From Roseovarius azorensis (GTDB lineage: Bacteria; Pseudomonadota; Alphaproteobacteria; Rhodobacterales; Rhodobacteraceae), in contig NZ_FOAG01000003.1 in NCBI RefSeq assembly GCF_900109455.1, positions 282,978 to 346,977 of the forward strand: DNA of 64,000 bases, in the 5' to 3' direction. Under the pieces are notes generated by a model. It was not told where the DNA came from, did no database searches, and saw nothing but the letters and a program-made list of their open reading frames with translations. A program made the translations under genes and the position numbers. This document shows, piece by piece, positions 52,673 to 60,991 of this stretch (position 1 is its first letter; every line of letters starts with the position of its first letter).

Positions 52673-53569
52673 TCACGCCTTGGTCAGCATGCCTTTTTCC
52701 TGCGCCAGCGCACGCATCCGCTTTTGCAGTTTCTCGAACGCGCGCACTTCGATCTGCCGGATCCGTTCGCGGCTCACATCGTATTCCGCGCTCAGATCCT
52801 CCAGCGTGATCGCCTCGTCGCTCAGCCGCCGCTGGGTCAGGATATCGCGCTCGCGCTCGTTGAGCACGTCCATCGCCTGCGCCAGCAATTCGCGCCGCGC
52901 GTCCAGCTCGTCGCGCCGCTCGTAATCCCCGGCCTGATCGGCATCCTCATCCTCCAGCCAGTCCTGCCACTGCATCGACCCTTCGCCCTCGGCCCCCACC
53001 GTGGCATTGAGCGACGCATCAGCCCCCGACATGCGCCGGTTCATGCTGATCACCTCATCCTCGGTGACGCTCAGATCATGCGCGATCTTCTTGACCGCAT
53101 CGGGATGCAGATCGCCCTCTTCCAGCGCGCCGATCTTCGACTTGGCCTTGCGCAGGTTGAAAAACAGCTTCTTCTGGGCGCTCGTCGTGCCCAGTTTCAC
53201 CAGGCTCCAGCTGCGCAGGATATATTCCTGGATGCTGGCGCGGATCCACCACATCGCATAGGTCGCCAGACGAAAGCCCCGCTCGGGATCAAACCGCTTG
53301 ACCGCCTGCATCAGACCCACATTGGCCTCGGAAATCACCTCGGCCTGCGGCAGACCATAGCCGCGATAGCCCATGGCGATCTTGGCCGCCAGCCTCAGAT
53401 GGCTCGTGACCATCCTGTGTGCCGCCTCGGTATCCTGCTCTTCGACCCAGCGCTTGGCCAGCATGTATTCCTCTTCCGGCTCCAAAAGCGGAAACTTGCG
53501 GATCTCCTGCATATAGCGGTTCAACCCGCCCTCCGGAGTCGGTGCTGGCAGATTCTTGTAATTTCCCAC
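52673..53569 (-). CDS. rpoH: Heat-shock sigma factor RpoH (sigma-32)
   Basis: The product has 298 residues. Region 2 has SEANVGLMQAVKRFDPERGFRLATYAMWWIRASIQEYILRSWSLVK. The RpoH box QKKLFFNLRK is present, and region 4 ends with DLSAEYDVSRERIRQIEVRAFEKLQKRMRAL. It directs heat-shock transcription. Start GTG 53569 is preceded by AGGAGGG. Rhodobacter relatives carry two RpoH proteins; this one looks like the RpoHI type. It is a candidate activator of the DUF1127-CcsR locus near the start of the window. Confidence 0.95.
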   Translation of the reverse strand: MGNYKNLPAPTPEGGLNRYMQEIRKFPLLEPEEEYMLAKRWVEEQDTEAAHRMVTSHLRLAAKIAMGYRGYGLPQAEVISEANVGLMQAVKRFDPERGFRLATYAMWWIRASIQEYILRSWSLVKLGTTSAQKKLFFNLRKAKSKIGALEEGDLHPDAVKKIAHDLSVTEDEVISMNRRMSGADASLNATVGAEGEGSMQWQDWLEDEDADQAGDYERRDELDARRELLAQAMDVLNERERDILTQRRLSDEAITLEDLSAEYDVSRERIRQIEVRAFEKLQKRMRALAQEKGMLTKA

Positions 53570-53605
53570 GCTGTCGTCCCTCCTGATGTTTGCATTGTTA
53601 ACATT

Positions 53606-53635
53606 GATTTAGGTAACAAACCCTGTCCTTTCAAG
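53606..53635 (-). promoter_or_regulatory. Candidate rpoH promoter
   Basis: On the minus strand TTGAAA (53634-53629), a 17-base spacer and TAAATC (53611-53606) precede the rpoH start by about 37 bases. The -35 extends to CTTGAAA, the heat-shock-type hexamer, so the promoter may be read by both housekeeping and RpoH holoenzymes. Confidence 0.45.
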
Positions 53636-53732
53636 GTATTGTAGCTCACCAATATTAACGCATAATTAAACTCTTTCCGTCGCATGACCCGCAATGTGAC
53701 AGAACCTCACACGATCTTGCGCGCCTGTCACA

Positions 53733-54758
53733 TCATCCGCGCAACGCCGCGATCAGCGCCGCCATGTCTGCGGGCAGCGGTGCCTCGAACCGCAACGCCT
53801 GCCCGCTCACCGGATGGACAAAACCCAGCACCGCGGCATGCAGCGCCTGCCGCGCGAACCCGCGCGCCGCCTCCGCCCCGCCCTCGGGCAGGGCCTTGTC
53901 CGACAGCCTGCGCCGCCCGCCATAGACCGGATCGCCGATCAGCCCGTGCCCCACATGCGCCAGATGCACCCGGATCTGATGGGTGCGCCCGGTCTCCAGC
54001 CAGCACTCGACCAGCGCCGCCGCCGGGGGCGCGCCGAATGTCTCGGTCACCCGGACCCGCGTCACCGCGTGACGACCCCCCTCGAATTGCACCGCCTGCC
54101 GCTGCCGGTCGGTCCTGTGGCGTGCCAGATGGCTGGCGATGCGCAGGATATTGCCCGGCTCGAAACTGACCCCGCGCACCCCGCGCAGGCGCGGGTCACT
54201 GGCATCGGGCACACCATGCACCACGGCGGCATAGACGCGCTCGACGCTATGCGCCTCGAACTGCGCCGCCAGCCCCTGATGCGCCGCGTCCGACTTGGCC
54301 ACCACCAGCAGACCGCTCGTATCCTTGTCGATCCGGTGCACGATCCCCGGCCGCTTCGCACCACCCACCCCCGACAGGCTATTGCCGCAATGATGCAAGA
54401 GCGCGTTGACCAATGTGCCCTCCGGGCTGCCCGGCGCGGGATGCACCACCATGCCCGCGGGCTTGTTGATGACGATGAGGTCGTCGTCCTCATGCACCAC
54501 CGCCAGCACGATCGCCTCTGGCGCCATATGACTCTCGCACGCCTCTGGCAGAACGATCTCGATCAGCTCGCCCCCGACCACCCGCGCCTTGGCCTCGCGC
54601 ACCACGGCGCCATCGACCCGCACCGCGCCCTCCTCCAGCAGCCGCGCCAGCCGCGTGCGCGACAGCGCCGCCGCCTCTGGCACATCGCGCGAAAGCGCCT
54701 TATCAAGACGCTGAGGCGGATCATCCCCGATCCGGAATACGAGCGGGTCTTGCCCCAT
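53733..54758 (-). CDS. rluD: RluD-family 23S rRNA pseudouridine synthase
   Basis: The product has 341 residues. An N-terminal S4 domain (about 16-70, RLDKALSRDVPEAAALSRTRLARLLEEGAVRVDG) precedes the RluA-family catalytic core with HRIDKDTSGL, where Asp144 is the nucleophile. GRTHQIRVHLAHVGHGLIGDPVYG closes the site. It probably modifies helix 69 of 23S rRNA, though RluC specificity cannot be excluded. Its ATG shares the tetranucleotide CATG with the divergent DUF6476-type gene. Confidence 0.9.
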   Translation of the reverse strand: MGQDPLVFRIGDDPPQRLDKALSRDVPEAAALSRTRLARLLEEGAVRVDGAVVREAKARVVGGELIEIVLPEACESHMAPEAIVLAVVHEDDDLIVINKPAGMVVHPAPGSPEGTLVNALLHHCGNSLSGVGGAKRPGIVHRIDKDTSGLLVVAKSDAAHQGLAAQFEAHSVERVYAAVVHGVPDASDPRLRGVRGVSFEPGNILRIASHLARHRTDRQRQAVQFEGGRHAVTRVRVTETFGAPPAAALVECWLETGRTHQIRVHLAHVGHGLIGDPVYGGRRRLSDKALPEGGAEAARGFARQALHAAVLGFVHPVSGQALRFEAPLPADMAALIAALRG

Positions 54759-55062
54759 GGATGAAAACCCCCAGCCGGTCAGCCCGGCGACACTGAAATT
54801 TCTGGCGCGGCTCGTGACGGTGCTGACCGCCACGATGATTGTCGGCCTTCTAGTGATCGTCGGCCTGCTTGTCACCCGCTTCTGGGGCAATGACACACCC
54901 GCCATGCCCCACCTGCCCGACAGCATCACCCTGCCCCAGGGCGCGCGCGCCACCGCCTTTACCCAGGGACCGGGCTGGTATGCGGTGGTGACCGACGACA
55001 ACCGCATCCTGATCTTCGACCGCGCCACCGGCGAGATGCGCCAGAGCGTCGACCTGAATTGA
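54757..55062 (+). CDS. Single-pass membrane protein, DUF6476-like
   Basis: The product has 101 residues. One membrane segment (about 18-42, VTVLTATMIVGLLVIVGLLVTRFW) is followed by a periplasmic strand-rich domain (SITLPQGARATAFTQGPGWYAVVTDDNRILIFDRATGEMRQSV). I believe it matches the DUF6476 family of Rhodobacterales. Function unknown. The start codon overlaps the start codon of the RluD-family gene on the other strand by two bases, an arrangement kept by many relatives and worth checking. Confidence 0.75.
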   Translation: MDENPQPVSPATLKFLARLVTVLTATMIVGLLVIVGLLVTRFWGNDTPAMPHLPDSITLPQGARATAFTQGPGWYAVVTDDNRILIFDRATGEMRQSVDLN

Positions 55063-55112
55063 CTTTGCAAAACCGCCCTCCCGCGTCATGATCCCCACCG
55101 GGGAACAGAACC

Positions 55113-55412
55113 ATGACACGACTGCACTGGATCATCCTGCTCTTCGCCCTCTGGACGGCGCTCTATGCGGGATCGTTCCTCGTGACCGCGAACATGCCCC
55201 CCGACGGAGACGGTTTCACCCGCGGCATGAACCGGGTCACGCTGTTCCTGCAATTCCAGCTCGGTGCCGGAGTGAGCGCCGCAATCGCCTGGTGGACGGG
55301 CCGACTCCTGCCGCGCGGCTGGCAACGCTGGCTCAGCCGCCTGCCCGCCATGATGACTGTCGCACTCTTCCTGCTGATCGGCATCATGGCCCTGGCCGCA
55401 ACCCTGGCCTGA
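55113..55412 (+). CDS. Small hypothetical membrane protein
   Basis: The product has 99 residues with three membrane segments (about 5-26, 45-62 and 76-98). The N-terminus MTRLHWIILLFALWTALYAGSFL may be a signal anchor. No family recognised. It lies 50 bases after the DUF6476-like gene, so cotranscription is likely. It ends just before the 3' end of tRNA-His, which is on the other strand. Confidence 0.7.
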   Translation: MTRLHWIILLFALWTALYAGSFLVTANMPPDGDGFTRGMNRVTLFLQFQLGAGVSAAIAWWTGRLLPRGWQRWLSRLPAMMTVALFLLIGIMALAATLA

Positions 55413-55439
55413 CCGGCACGCAACGCGCCCTGAGCGGGA

Positions 55440-55516
55440 TGGTACCGCCTCCCTGGCTTGAACAGGGGACCTCTGGATCCACAATCCAGCGCTCTAACCA
55501 ACTGAGCTAAGGCGGC
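55440..55516 (-). tRNA. tRNA-His (anticodon GTG)
   Basis: This is a full 77-base cloverleaf on the minus strand: acceptor GCCGCCT/AGGCGGT (first pair G-U), D-arm GCTC/GAGC, anticodon stem CTGGA/TCCAG around TTGTGGA, T-arm CCCTG TTCAAGC CAGGG, discriminator A73 and encoded CCA. The base before G1 is T, so there is no encoded G-1, and A73 replaces C73. This is the known alphaproteobacterial departure from the usual G-1:C73 histidine identity. Confidence 0.97.
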
Positions 55517-55526
55517 ACTGGTGGGC

Positions 55527-55555
55527 GATTTAACTTTACCGCCGCGTGATTGCAA
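55527..55555 (-). promoter_or_regulatory. Candidate tRNA-His promoter
   Basis: On the minus strand TTGCAA (55555-55550), a 17-base spacer and TAAATC (55532-55527) lie directly upstream of the tRNA 5' end, leaving about 10 bases to G1. The -10 hexamer is the same as at rpoH. Confidence 0.5.
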
Positions 55556-55598
55556 GCCTAATGAAAGACGCGCCATGGGTCACTTTGAAATTTGTCCG

Positions 55599-55952
55599 TC
55601 AGAGATCAATTTCAAGAATTGCTTCTATCCTGCCAAGAACCTCACACATGGTATGGTGATCGGCCTTGCTGTTGAATTCCGCGTTTCTTGCCAACCAGTC
55701 AAGACTTCTGACCTGACTGGTAATGACCACGCCTGAAATTCTGGCGCCTTTTGGCAAGGGAACGTCAAAAGAGCTGATTTTCTCTTTTGTTGTAACCGGG
55801 CAGACGAATACAAGCCCGGTCGCAATATTGAAATCCTGTCGCGATAATACCAAGGCAGGCCTTCGCCCGCCCTGTTCCGTTCCTGCGTGTGGTGTGAAGT
55901 CCAACCAGATCAGATCCCCCCGATCCGGCTGGTATGTCCCGTTTCTCACCAC
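55599..55952 (-). CDS. mazF: MazF/PemK-family toxin (mRNA interferase)
   Basis: The product has 117 residues. YQPDRGDLIWLDFTPHAGTEQGGRRPALVLSRQDFN is the MazF N-terminal beta-barrel with the conserved Gly-Asp and Arg-Arg-Pro. VCPVTTKEKISSFDVPL and SGVVITSQVRSLDW carry the remaining signature (the SQV.S.D motif). It probably cleaves single-stranded RNA at specific triplets. The start overlaps the antitoxin stop by seven bases. Base composition is clearly lower in GC than the neighbours, which suggests horizontal acquisition. Confidence 0.93.
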   Translation of the reverse strand: MVRNGTYQPDRGDLIWLDFTPHAGTEQGGRRPALVLSRQDFNIATGLVFVCPVTTKEKISSFDVPLPKGARISGVVITSQVRSLDWLARNAEFNSKADHHTMCEVLGRIEAILEIDL

Positions 55953-56182
55953 TCTTCGTCACCCTCCGGGCGGCCCCAGTCAACTTCTGATGCGGCTGCC
56001 TTGTCATGATCCTTCAATAGCTCCGCGAGCTTGAATTTCTTTCGCACCGGCGTCACGATCAACGATCCGTCGCGCAATTCGAGATTCACCGTTGCACCCT
56101 CTGCAAGCCGGGACTCGCGCGCCAGATGGCTTGGAAGCCTGAGCGCAAGGCTATTGCCCCATTTCGCTATATTGACTTGCAT
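55946..56182 (-). CDS. mazE: MazE-family antitoxin
   Basis: The product has 78 residues. The AbrB/MazE DNA-binding fold is MQVNIAKWGNSLALRLPSHLARESRLAEGATVNLELRDGSLIV. The acidic C-terminus (HDKAAASEVDWGRPEGDEEW) should wrap around the toxin. ATG 56182 follows GGGAGACGAGAC; the frame is open 16 codons further without support. It represses its own operon in known systems. Confidence 0.92.
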   Translation of the reverse strand: MQVNIAKWGNSLALRLPSHLARESRLAEGATVNLELRDGSLIVTPVRKKFKLAELLKDHDKAAASEVDWGRPEGDEEW

Positions 56183-56372
56183 GTCTCGTCTCCCGCTTAT
56201 CCATTCCACGTTTTGCGTTGCTGCCTTCATGTAGATACTTTTGATATACGTTCCTGCTGGGAGATTACAAATGATTCTTAGGCAATTTTCTTTAACAATC
56301 GGTTCATGCGATTCAATCTTGCCACTCTACAGCATGTTGCATCCAATCGGCTCACCACATCGGAAATAACCT

Positions 56373-56858
56373 CTACCGGAACGCAACCTCCCAGCTTTGT
56401 TCCACCAGGTCGCAGCCAAACGAACGCACCGGCCGGGACGAGACCAGCCGCCAGCCGCTCCGGGCATAGAGCGCGCAGGCGGCGCGATGGCTCTCATGCG
56501 TCCAGAGCTGCATGCCGTGATAGCCCCGCGCCTTCGCAAAGGCCATGCAGGTCTCCAACAGCCGCCTGCCCAGCCCCCTGCCACGCGCCTCGGGCACAAG
56601 CAGAAAGAGCCGCAGCTTGGCGATATCCCCGCTCAGCCGCACGCAAAAGATCGAGCCAAGCCTGCGCCCGTCCACCTCGGCGATCCAGCCTGCCTCGCAC
56701 TCGGGATCATGGGCGGCGATGAAATCCGCCAGAATCTCCGCCACCAGCACCGCGAACGTCTCGTCAAACCCCTCGTCGCGGGCATAGAGCGCCCCGTGCT
56801 GCGCCACCAGCCAGGGGGCATCCTCGGCACGAAACGGGCGCAGGGTGATCTTGTCCAT
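56373..56858 (-). CDS. GNAT-family N-acetyltransferase
   Basis: The product has 161 residues. Motif A is LRLFLLVPEARGRGLGRRLLETCMAFAKARGYHGMQLWTHESHRAACALYARSGWRLVS, with the acetyl-CoA loop RGRGLG. The N-terminus (ITLRPFRAEDAPWLVAQHGALYARDEGFDETFAVLVAEIL) resembles the MarR-fused acetyltransferases standing alone. Substrate unknown. ATG 56858 is chosen as the family start. A 190-base AT-richer gap separates it from mazE. Confidence 0.9.
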   Translation of the reverse strand: MDKITLRPFRAEDAPWLVAQHGALYARDEGFDETFAVLVAEILADFIAAHDPECEAGWIAEVDGRRLGSIFCVRLSGDIAKLRLFLLVPEARGRGLGRRLLETCMAFAKARGYHGMQLWTHESHRAACALYARSGWRLVSSRPVRSFGCDLVEQSWEVAFR

Positions 56859-56936
56859 GGGCCACAGAAAACCGCCAGAACGCTTGCCAAGCAAGAGGGA
56901 AACGGGTAGCAGAGCGGCTCTTTCAAGGAGACCGCC

Positions 56937-57119
56937 ATGGGCATCAATTCAGAGAGCGACATCGAGGCCAATCTTCAGATCGGGCCCACCGATCAGGGCA
57001 TGGTGCGCCTTTACATTGAGGCGCAAGGCGTTGAAATTCCAATGGATTTCACCCCAGACGAGGCCGAGGAAATCGCCTCTGAGATCCTCGCCTCCGCCAG
57101 GACCGCGCGCGGCAAGGGA

Positions 57120-57125
<6 letters not shown>
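56937..57125 (+). CDS. Small conserved protein, DUF6324-like
   Basis: The product has 62 residues, acidic, starting MGINSESDIEANLQIGPTDQGMVRLYIEAQGVEIPMDFTPDEAEEIASEIL. The strand-strand-helix pattern and sequence fit the DUF6324 family as I remember it in Rhodobacterales. Function unknown. ATG 56937 follows AAGGAGACCGCC, a strong ribosome-binding site. Its last six bases overlap the convergent mmcB. Confidence 0.75.
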
Positions 57126-57563
<438 letters not shown>

Positions 57564-57574
57564 GACCCGATTAT

Positions 57575-57589
57575 GAACAAAACGGGAAC
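57575..57589 (-). promoter_or_regulatory. LexA (SOS) box upstream of mmcB
   Basis: On the minus strand the sequence is GTTC-CCGTTTT-GTTC, a perfect GTTC-N7-GTTC direct repeat, which is the established LexA site of alphaproteobacteria. It ends 12 bases before the mmcB ATG. Confidence 0.85.
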
Positions 57590-57833
57590 GCAATCAACCC
57601 CTTGCCGGAGGCCCTCACAAGGCTTATCTCAGAGCGGTGGCGGGTGCTGCCCTTCTCGTGACTGGTTGCATTCCGGTGGCCTTAAGCAATTCCGAGGGAA
57701 TTGGCTCTGTCCGGGTCCTGGTCCGGTTACCCGATGCCCACCTGTACATACAGGTCCTCGGGAATGAGAACACCAAACGGCCGCGGCGGGCCCGTCACAC
57801 CTTCCCCGACAACAGGAAACCCCGGAACGCCAC
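57590..57833. other. Noncoding stretch upstream of mmcB
   Basis: No convincing gene. A plus-strand frame from GTG 57637 opens with a lipobox-like VAGAALLVTGC, but it continues into Arg/Pro-rich nonsense antisense to the next gene. It may be a decayed remnant or chance. Confidence 0.4.
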
Positions 57834-58169
57834 TCAGCGCTTCTGCCAGAAGGCGCGGCCCTGCCCCTGTTCGACGCGCACCGGGATCACCGCATGGTAA
57901 TGCTGCATGATGCGCTGCCGGTGCCCGCCGCGCGGCTCGTCGTCATCGTTATCCTTCAGGCGCATGACGGCAATGGCGAACTGCACCCCGGCAAACACGA
58001 TCCCGTTGGCGATCCACAGGATCACCACCGCCAGAACGCCCTTGTCGGAATGGGTGACCAGATGCCAGAGGTTTGCGATATCGAACCACAGCAGCAGCGC
58101 CACAAAGGCCCCCGCGATGCCAAAACCGATGGCAACCTGCGTGATGTAGAGACGGATCAGCTTGGGCAT
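57834..58169 (-). CDS. Small hypothetical membrane protein
   Basis: The product has 111 residues with two membrane segments (about 8-30, VAIGFGIAGAFVALLLWFDIA, and 44-66, VLAVVILWIANGIVFAGVQFAIAV). A charged cytoplasmic tail follows (RLKDNDDDEPRGGHRQRIMQHYHAVIPVRVEQG). No family recognised with confidence. The start ATG 58169 follows GGGAGACATGCC. It lies 121 bases after the extensin-like gene on the same strand. Confidence 0.78.
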   Translation of the reverse strand: MPKLIRLYITQVAIGFGIAGAFVALLLWFDIANLWHLVTHSDKGVLAVVILWIANGIVFAGVQFAIAVMRLKDNDDDEPRGGHRQRIMQHYHAVIPVRVEQGQGRAFWQKR

Positions 58170-58290
58170 GGCATGTCTCCCGCTTGGCAGATATGCAACT
58201 TACGCCTTTGTCACGCGATTACAAGGAGACGATCCGCCGCAGACCCGCCGCACCGCACCAAAAGATCGTGCCGCACCCGCGCGCCGGGCC

Positions 58291-58902
58291 TCACCGGCAA
58301 TAGGGTCCGCCACGATGCCGCGCCGTGTCGAAATGGAAATGATCGCGGTGATGGGCGTCCGATTCGGGGCCCAGCACGGTGCCGAATGTCCCGCAGGCCT
58401 GCCCGTGCAGCCGCCGCAGGATGCGCCCCTTCTGCCCGTTGCCCCAGTCCTCGAGCACTGAAATCTCGGTGCCGTCCCGCAGTTGCAGCGCCGCGATGTC
58501 GATGGCGCGCCCCCTGCCATGCTCGGAGATCCGCGCGCCGGACTGATGGTTGCGCGCCCGGCAGACGTAATGCGCCGGCACCCGCAGACCGGTCAGTTCG
58601 CCGCCCATCCGACGGACCTCCGGCTTGGCGCTGCGCCTGACCCATTTGCCCACCGCCCGCGCCGTCGGGCAATCCAGCGTCGCAGGCTGGCTCAGCCGCA
58701 CGCCATGCACCACCTCCAGACGCACCGCGCGCTCCACGCCACAGCCCGCCACCTCGCCCGGCAGATAACCCGACACGGACCCCGCCAGCCCCGGATCGCC
58801 ACACAGCCCCCCGCGCCGCGTCACCTCCGGGTCATCGCCGCGCCCACAGCCCGTCGCCACCAGGCTCAGCCCCAGCGCCGCCCCGAGAACCGCCCGCATC
58901 AT
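58291..58902 (-). CDS. Extensin-like family protein, probable lipoprotein
   Basis: The product has 203 residues. A signal peptide with lipobox-like VATGC (Cys19) leads to the extensin-like C-terminal domain: LDCPTARAVGKWV, SEHGRGRAIDIAAL and SDAHHRDHFHFDTARHRGGPYCR. The His/Asp residues resemble a zinc-dependent LAS-type peptidase site, so action on peptidoglycan is plausible. ATG 58902 overlaps the tyrC stop (ATGA); ATG 58899 is an equal alternative. The association with aromatic amino acid genes is by position only. Confidence 0.85.
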   Translation of the reverse strand: MMRAVLGAALGLSLVATGCGRGDDPEVTRRGGLCGDPGLAGSVSGYLPGEVAGCGVERAVRLEVVHGVRLSQPATLDCPTARAVGKWVRRSAKPEVRRMGGELTGLRVPAHYVCRARNHQSGARISEHGRGRAIDIAALQLRDGTEISVLEDWGNGQKGRILRRLHGQACGTFGTVLGPESDAHHRDHFHFDTARHRGGPYCR

Positions 58903-59816
58903 GTCTTTCTGCCCCGGCCGAAATCCGGCGCATCGGTGTCCTGCCCGGCCTCGATGATCCCCCGCCGGATCGCCCGCGTGCGGGTGAAATAGGCATGCAG
59001 ATGCGCGCCATCGCCGGTGCGGATCGCCCGCTGCAAGGCGAACAGCTCTTCGGTGAACCGACCCAGGATTTCCAGCGTCGCCTGCTTGTTGTTCAGGAAC
59101 ACATCGCGCCACATGGTCGGATCGCTGGCCGCGATCCGGGTGAAATCCCGAAACCCGGCGGCGGAATACTTGATCACCTCGCTGTCAGTGACGCGGCGCA
59201 GATCGTCGGCCACGCCAACCATCGTATAGGCAATGAGATGCGGCGCGTGGCTTGTGACCGCCAGCACCAGATCGTGATGCTCGGCATCCATCTCGTCGGT
59301 ATGGCTGCCCAAGGCCTGCCAGAACCGCTCCAGCCGCTCGACCGCCACGCGGTCGCTGCCCGCCTGTGGCACGATCAGACACCAGCGATTGTCGAACAGC
59401 TCGGCAAAGCCCGATCGCGGCCCCGAATGCTCGGTCCCCGCCAGCGGATGCGCGGGCACGAAATGCACGCCTTCGGGCAGGTGCGGCCCCACCGCCGCGA
59501 TCACCGCGCCCTTGACCGACCCCACATCGCTCACCGTCGCCCCGGCCTTGAGCACCGGCGCGATCTCGGCGGCGACCGCCCCCATCGCCCCCACCGGCAC
59601 GCAGAGCACCACCAGATCGGCACCCTCCACCGCCTCTGCCGCACTCTCGCAAACCCTGTCGCACAGCCCGATCTCGCGCGCCACATCCCGCGTCTCGGAC
59701 GTCCGCGCATAGCCCGTCACCTCGCCCGCCACGCCCGCGCGCTTCATCGCCCAGAACATCGACGAGGCGATCAGCCCGAGACCGATCAGCGCCACCCGCC
59801 CGTAGATTTGCGCCAT
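58899..59816 (-). CDS. tyrC: Prephenate/arogenate dehydrogenase
   Basis: The product has 305 residues. The NAD(P) fold VALIGLGLIASSMFWAMKRAG is at the N-terminus. VGSVKGAVI, HPLAGTEHSG and SHAPHLIAYTMV are catalytic motifs of TyrA-family dehydrogenases, with His in each. It oxidises prephenate or arogenate towards tyrosine. It overlaps hisC by one base and the extensin-like gene by four, so all three form one transcript. Whether it prefers arogenate (tyrC) or prephenate (tyrA) is not decided by sequence. Confidence 0.9.
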   Translation of the reverse strand: MAQIYGRVALIGLGLIASSMFWAMKRAGVAGEVTGYARTSETRDVAREIGLCDRVCESAAEAVEGADLVVLCVPVGAMGAVAAEIAPVLKAGATVSDVGSVKGAVIAAVGPHLPEGVHFVPAHPLAGTEHSGPRSGFAELFDNRWCLIVPQAGSDRVAVERLERFWQALGSHTDEMDAEHHDLVLAVTSHAPHLIAYTMVGVADDLRRVTDSEVIKYSAAGFRDFTRIAASDPTMWRDVFLNNKQATLEILGRFTEELFALQRAIRTGDGAHLHAYFTRTRAIRRGIIEAGQDTDAPDFGRGRKT

Positions 59817-60898
59817 CAGCGGACCCCCTTGAACTGACCGATCGCATGCACGACCCGCCGACAGGCGGATTCGTCACCCACAGTGATCCGAAGCGCGTCC
59901 GGAAAGCCGTATCCCGCCACCCGGCGCACCAGAATTCCCTCGCCCCTGAGCGCGGCGTCGCAATCCGCGGCCTCCTGCTCGGAACCAAATCGCGCAAGGA
60001 CAAAATTGGCATGGCTGTCATCCGCCGCGACACCCGTCTTGCGCAACGCCTCGATCAGCCAGGAACGATTGCGGATCGTGTCGGCGACAACCTTGGCCAG
60101 CCAGGCTTGATCACGCATCGCCACCTCTGCGGTGACAAGCTGCGTCGACGAAAGGTTGAAAGGCTGCCGAATACGGTTCAAGACCCCGATGATCGCGCCC
60201 GGCGCATACCCCCACCCGATACGCAGCCCACCCAGCCCATAGGCCTTGGAGAATGTGCGCGTCATGATGACATTCTCGCGCGCGCTGACCAGTGCGGCAC
60301 CGCCATCATGACCTTCTGCAAATTCCGTATAGGCCCCGTCGAGCACCAGAATGGCACCACCCGGAATGCCGTCCGCGAGCCGGGCCAGTTCCGTCCCGGA
60401 CAACAGCGTGCCCGTCGGATTACCGGGATTGGCAATGAACACGATCCGCGTCCGCGCCGTGCAGGCCGCAAGAATCGCCTCCACATCCACCCGGCGGTCG
60501 CGCTCGGGCACACATACCGCGGTCGCCCCCACCGCATGCGCCAGAATCGGATACATGGCAAATCCATGCTCGGTATGGATCACCTCGTCGCCCGCCCCGG
60601 CATAGGCCTGCGCCACGAACTGCAGCACCTCGTCCGAACCCACCCCGCAGATGATCCGCTCCGGATCAAGGCCATGCACCTCGGCGATCGCTGCCCGCAG
60701 ATCCGCATGATCGGTGCAGGGATAGCGGTGCAGCGTCGCCGCCGACCGCGCAAAGGCCTCCTTGGCCCGATCGGACGGACCATAAGGGCTTTCGTTCGCC
60801 GAAAGCTTGAGCACCTCGGTCCGGCCCGGAATCACGGCCTCGCCGCTCTTGTAGAGCGCAATATCCATGATGCCCGGCTGCGGCGTGATCTTCGTCAT
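59816..60898 (-). CDS. hisC: Histidinol-phosphate aminotransferase
   Basis: The product has 360 residues. It is a fold type I PLP enzyme with [24 protein letters not shown] and the Schiff-base lysine Lys218 in [20 protein letters not shown]. It can serve histidine synthesis and, in this gene context with tyrC, may also transaminate aromatic keto acids. It is the first gene of the hisC-tyrC-extensin unit. The start ATG 60898 follows AGGAGAGCAGATC. Confidence 0.93.
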   Translation of the reverse strand: MTKITPQPGIMDIALYKSGEAVIPGRTEVLKLSANESPYGPSDRAKEAFARSAATLHRYPCTDHADLRAAIAEVHGLDPERIICGVGSDEVLQFVAQAYAGAGDEVIHTEHGFAMYPILAHAVGATAVCVPERDRRVDVEAILAACTARTRIVFIANPGNPTGTLLSGTELARLADGIPGGAILVLDGAYTEFAEGHDGGAALVSARENVIMTRTFSKAYGLGGLRIGWGYAPGAIIGVLNRIRQPFNLSSTQLVTAEVAMRDQAWLAKVVADTIRNRSWLIEALRKTGVAADDSHANFVLARFGSEQEAADCDAALRGEGILVRRVAGYGFPDALRITVGDESACRRVVHAIGQFKGVR

Positions 60899-60991
60899 CT
60901 GATCTGCTCTCCTGTCGTCCCGCTACATAGCGGGGCCGTCAGGGCAAAGAAAGGCTAAAACCGCCGCTCGCCGGGCAGGCAGAACCGCACC

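Noticed and set aside
55440..56370. tRNA-His as an attachment site for a genomic island
   Set aside because: The mazEF patch is on the 5' side of the tRNA, no duplicated tRNA 3' end was seen, and there is no integrase.
57637..57900. Plus-strand frame with a lipobox-like start (VAGAALLVTGC)
   Set aside because: No ribosome-binding site, no family, and the second half is antisense to a better-supported gene.
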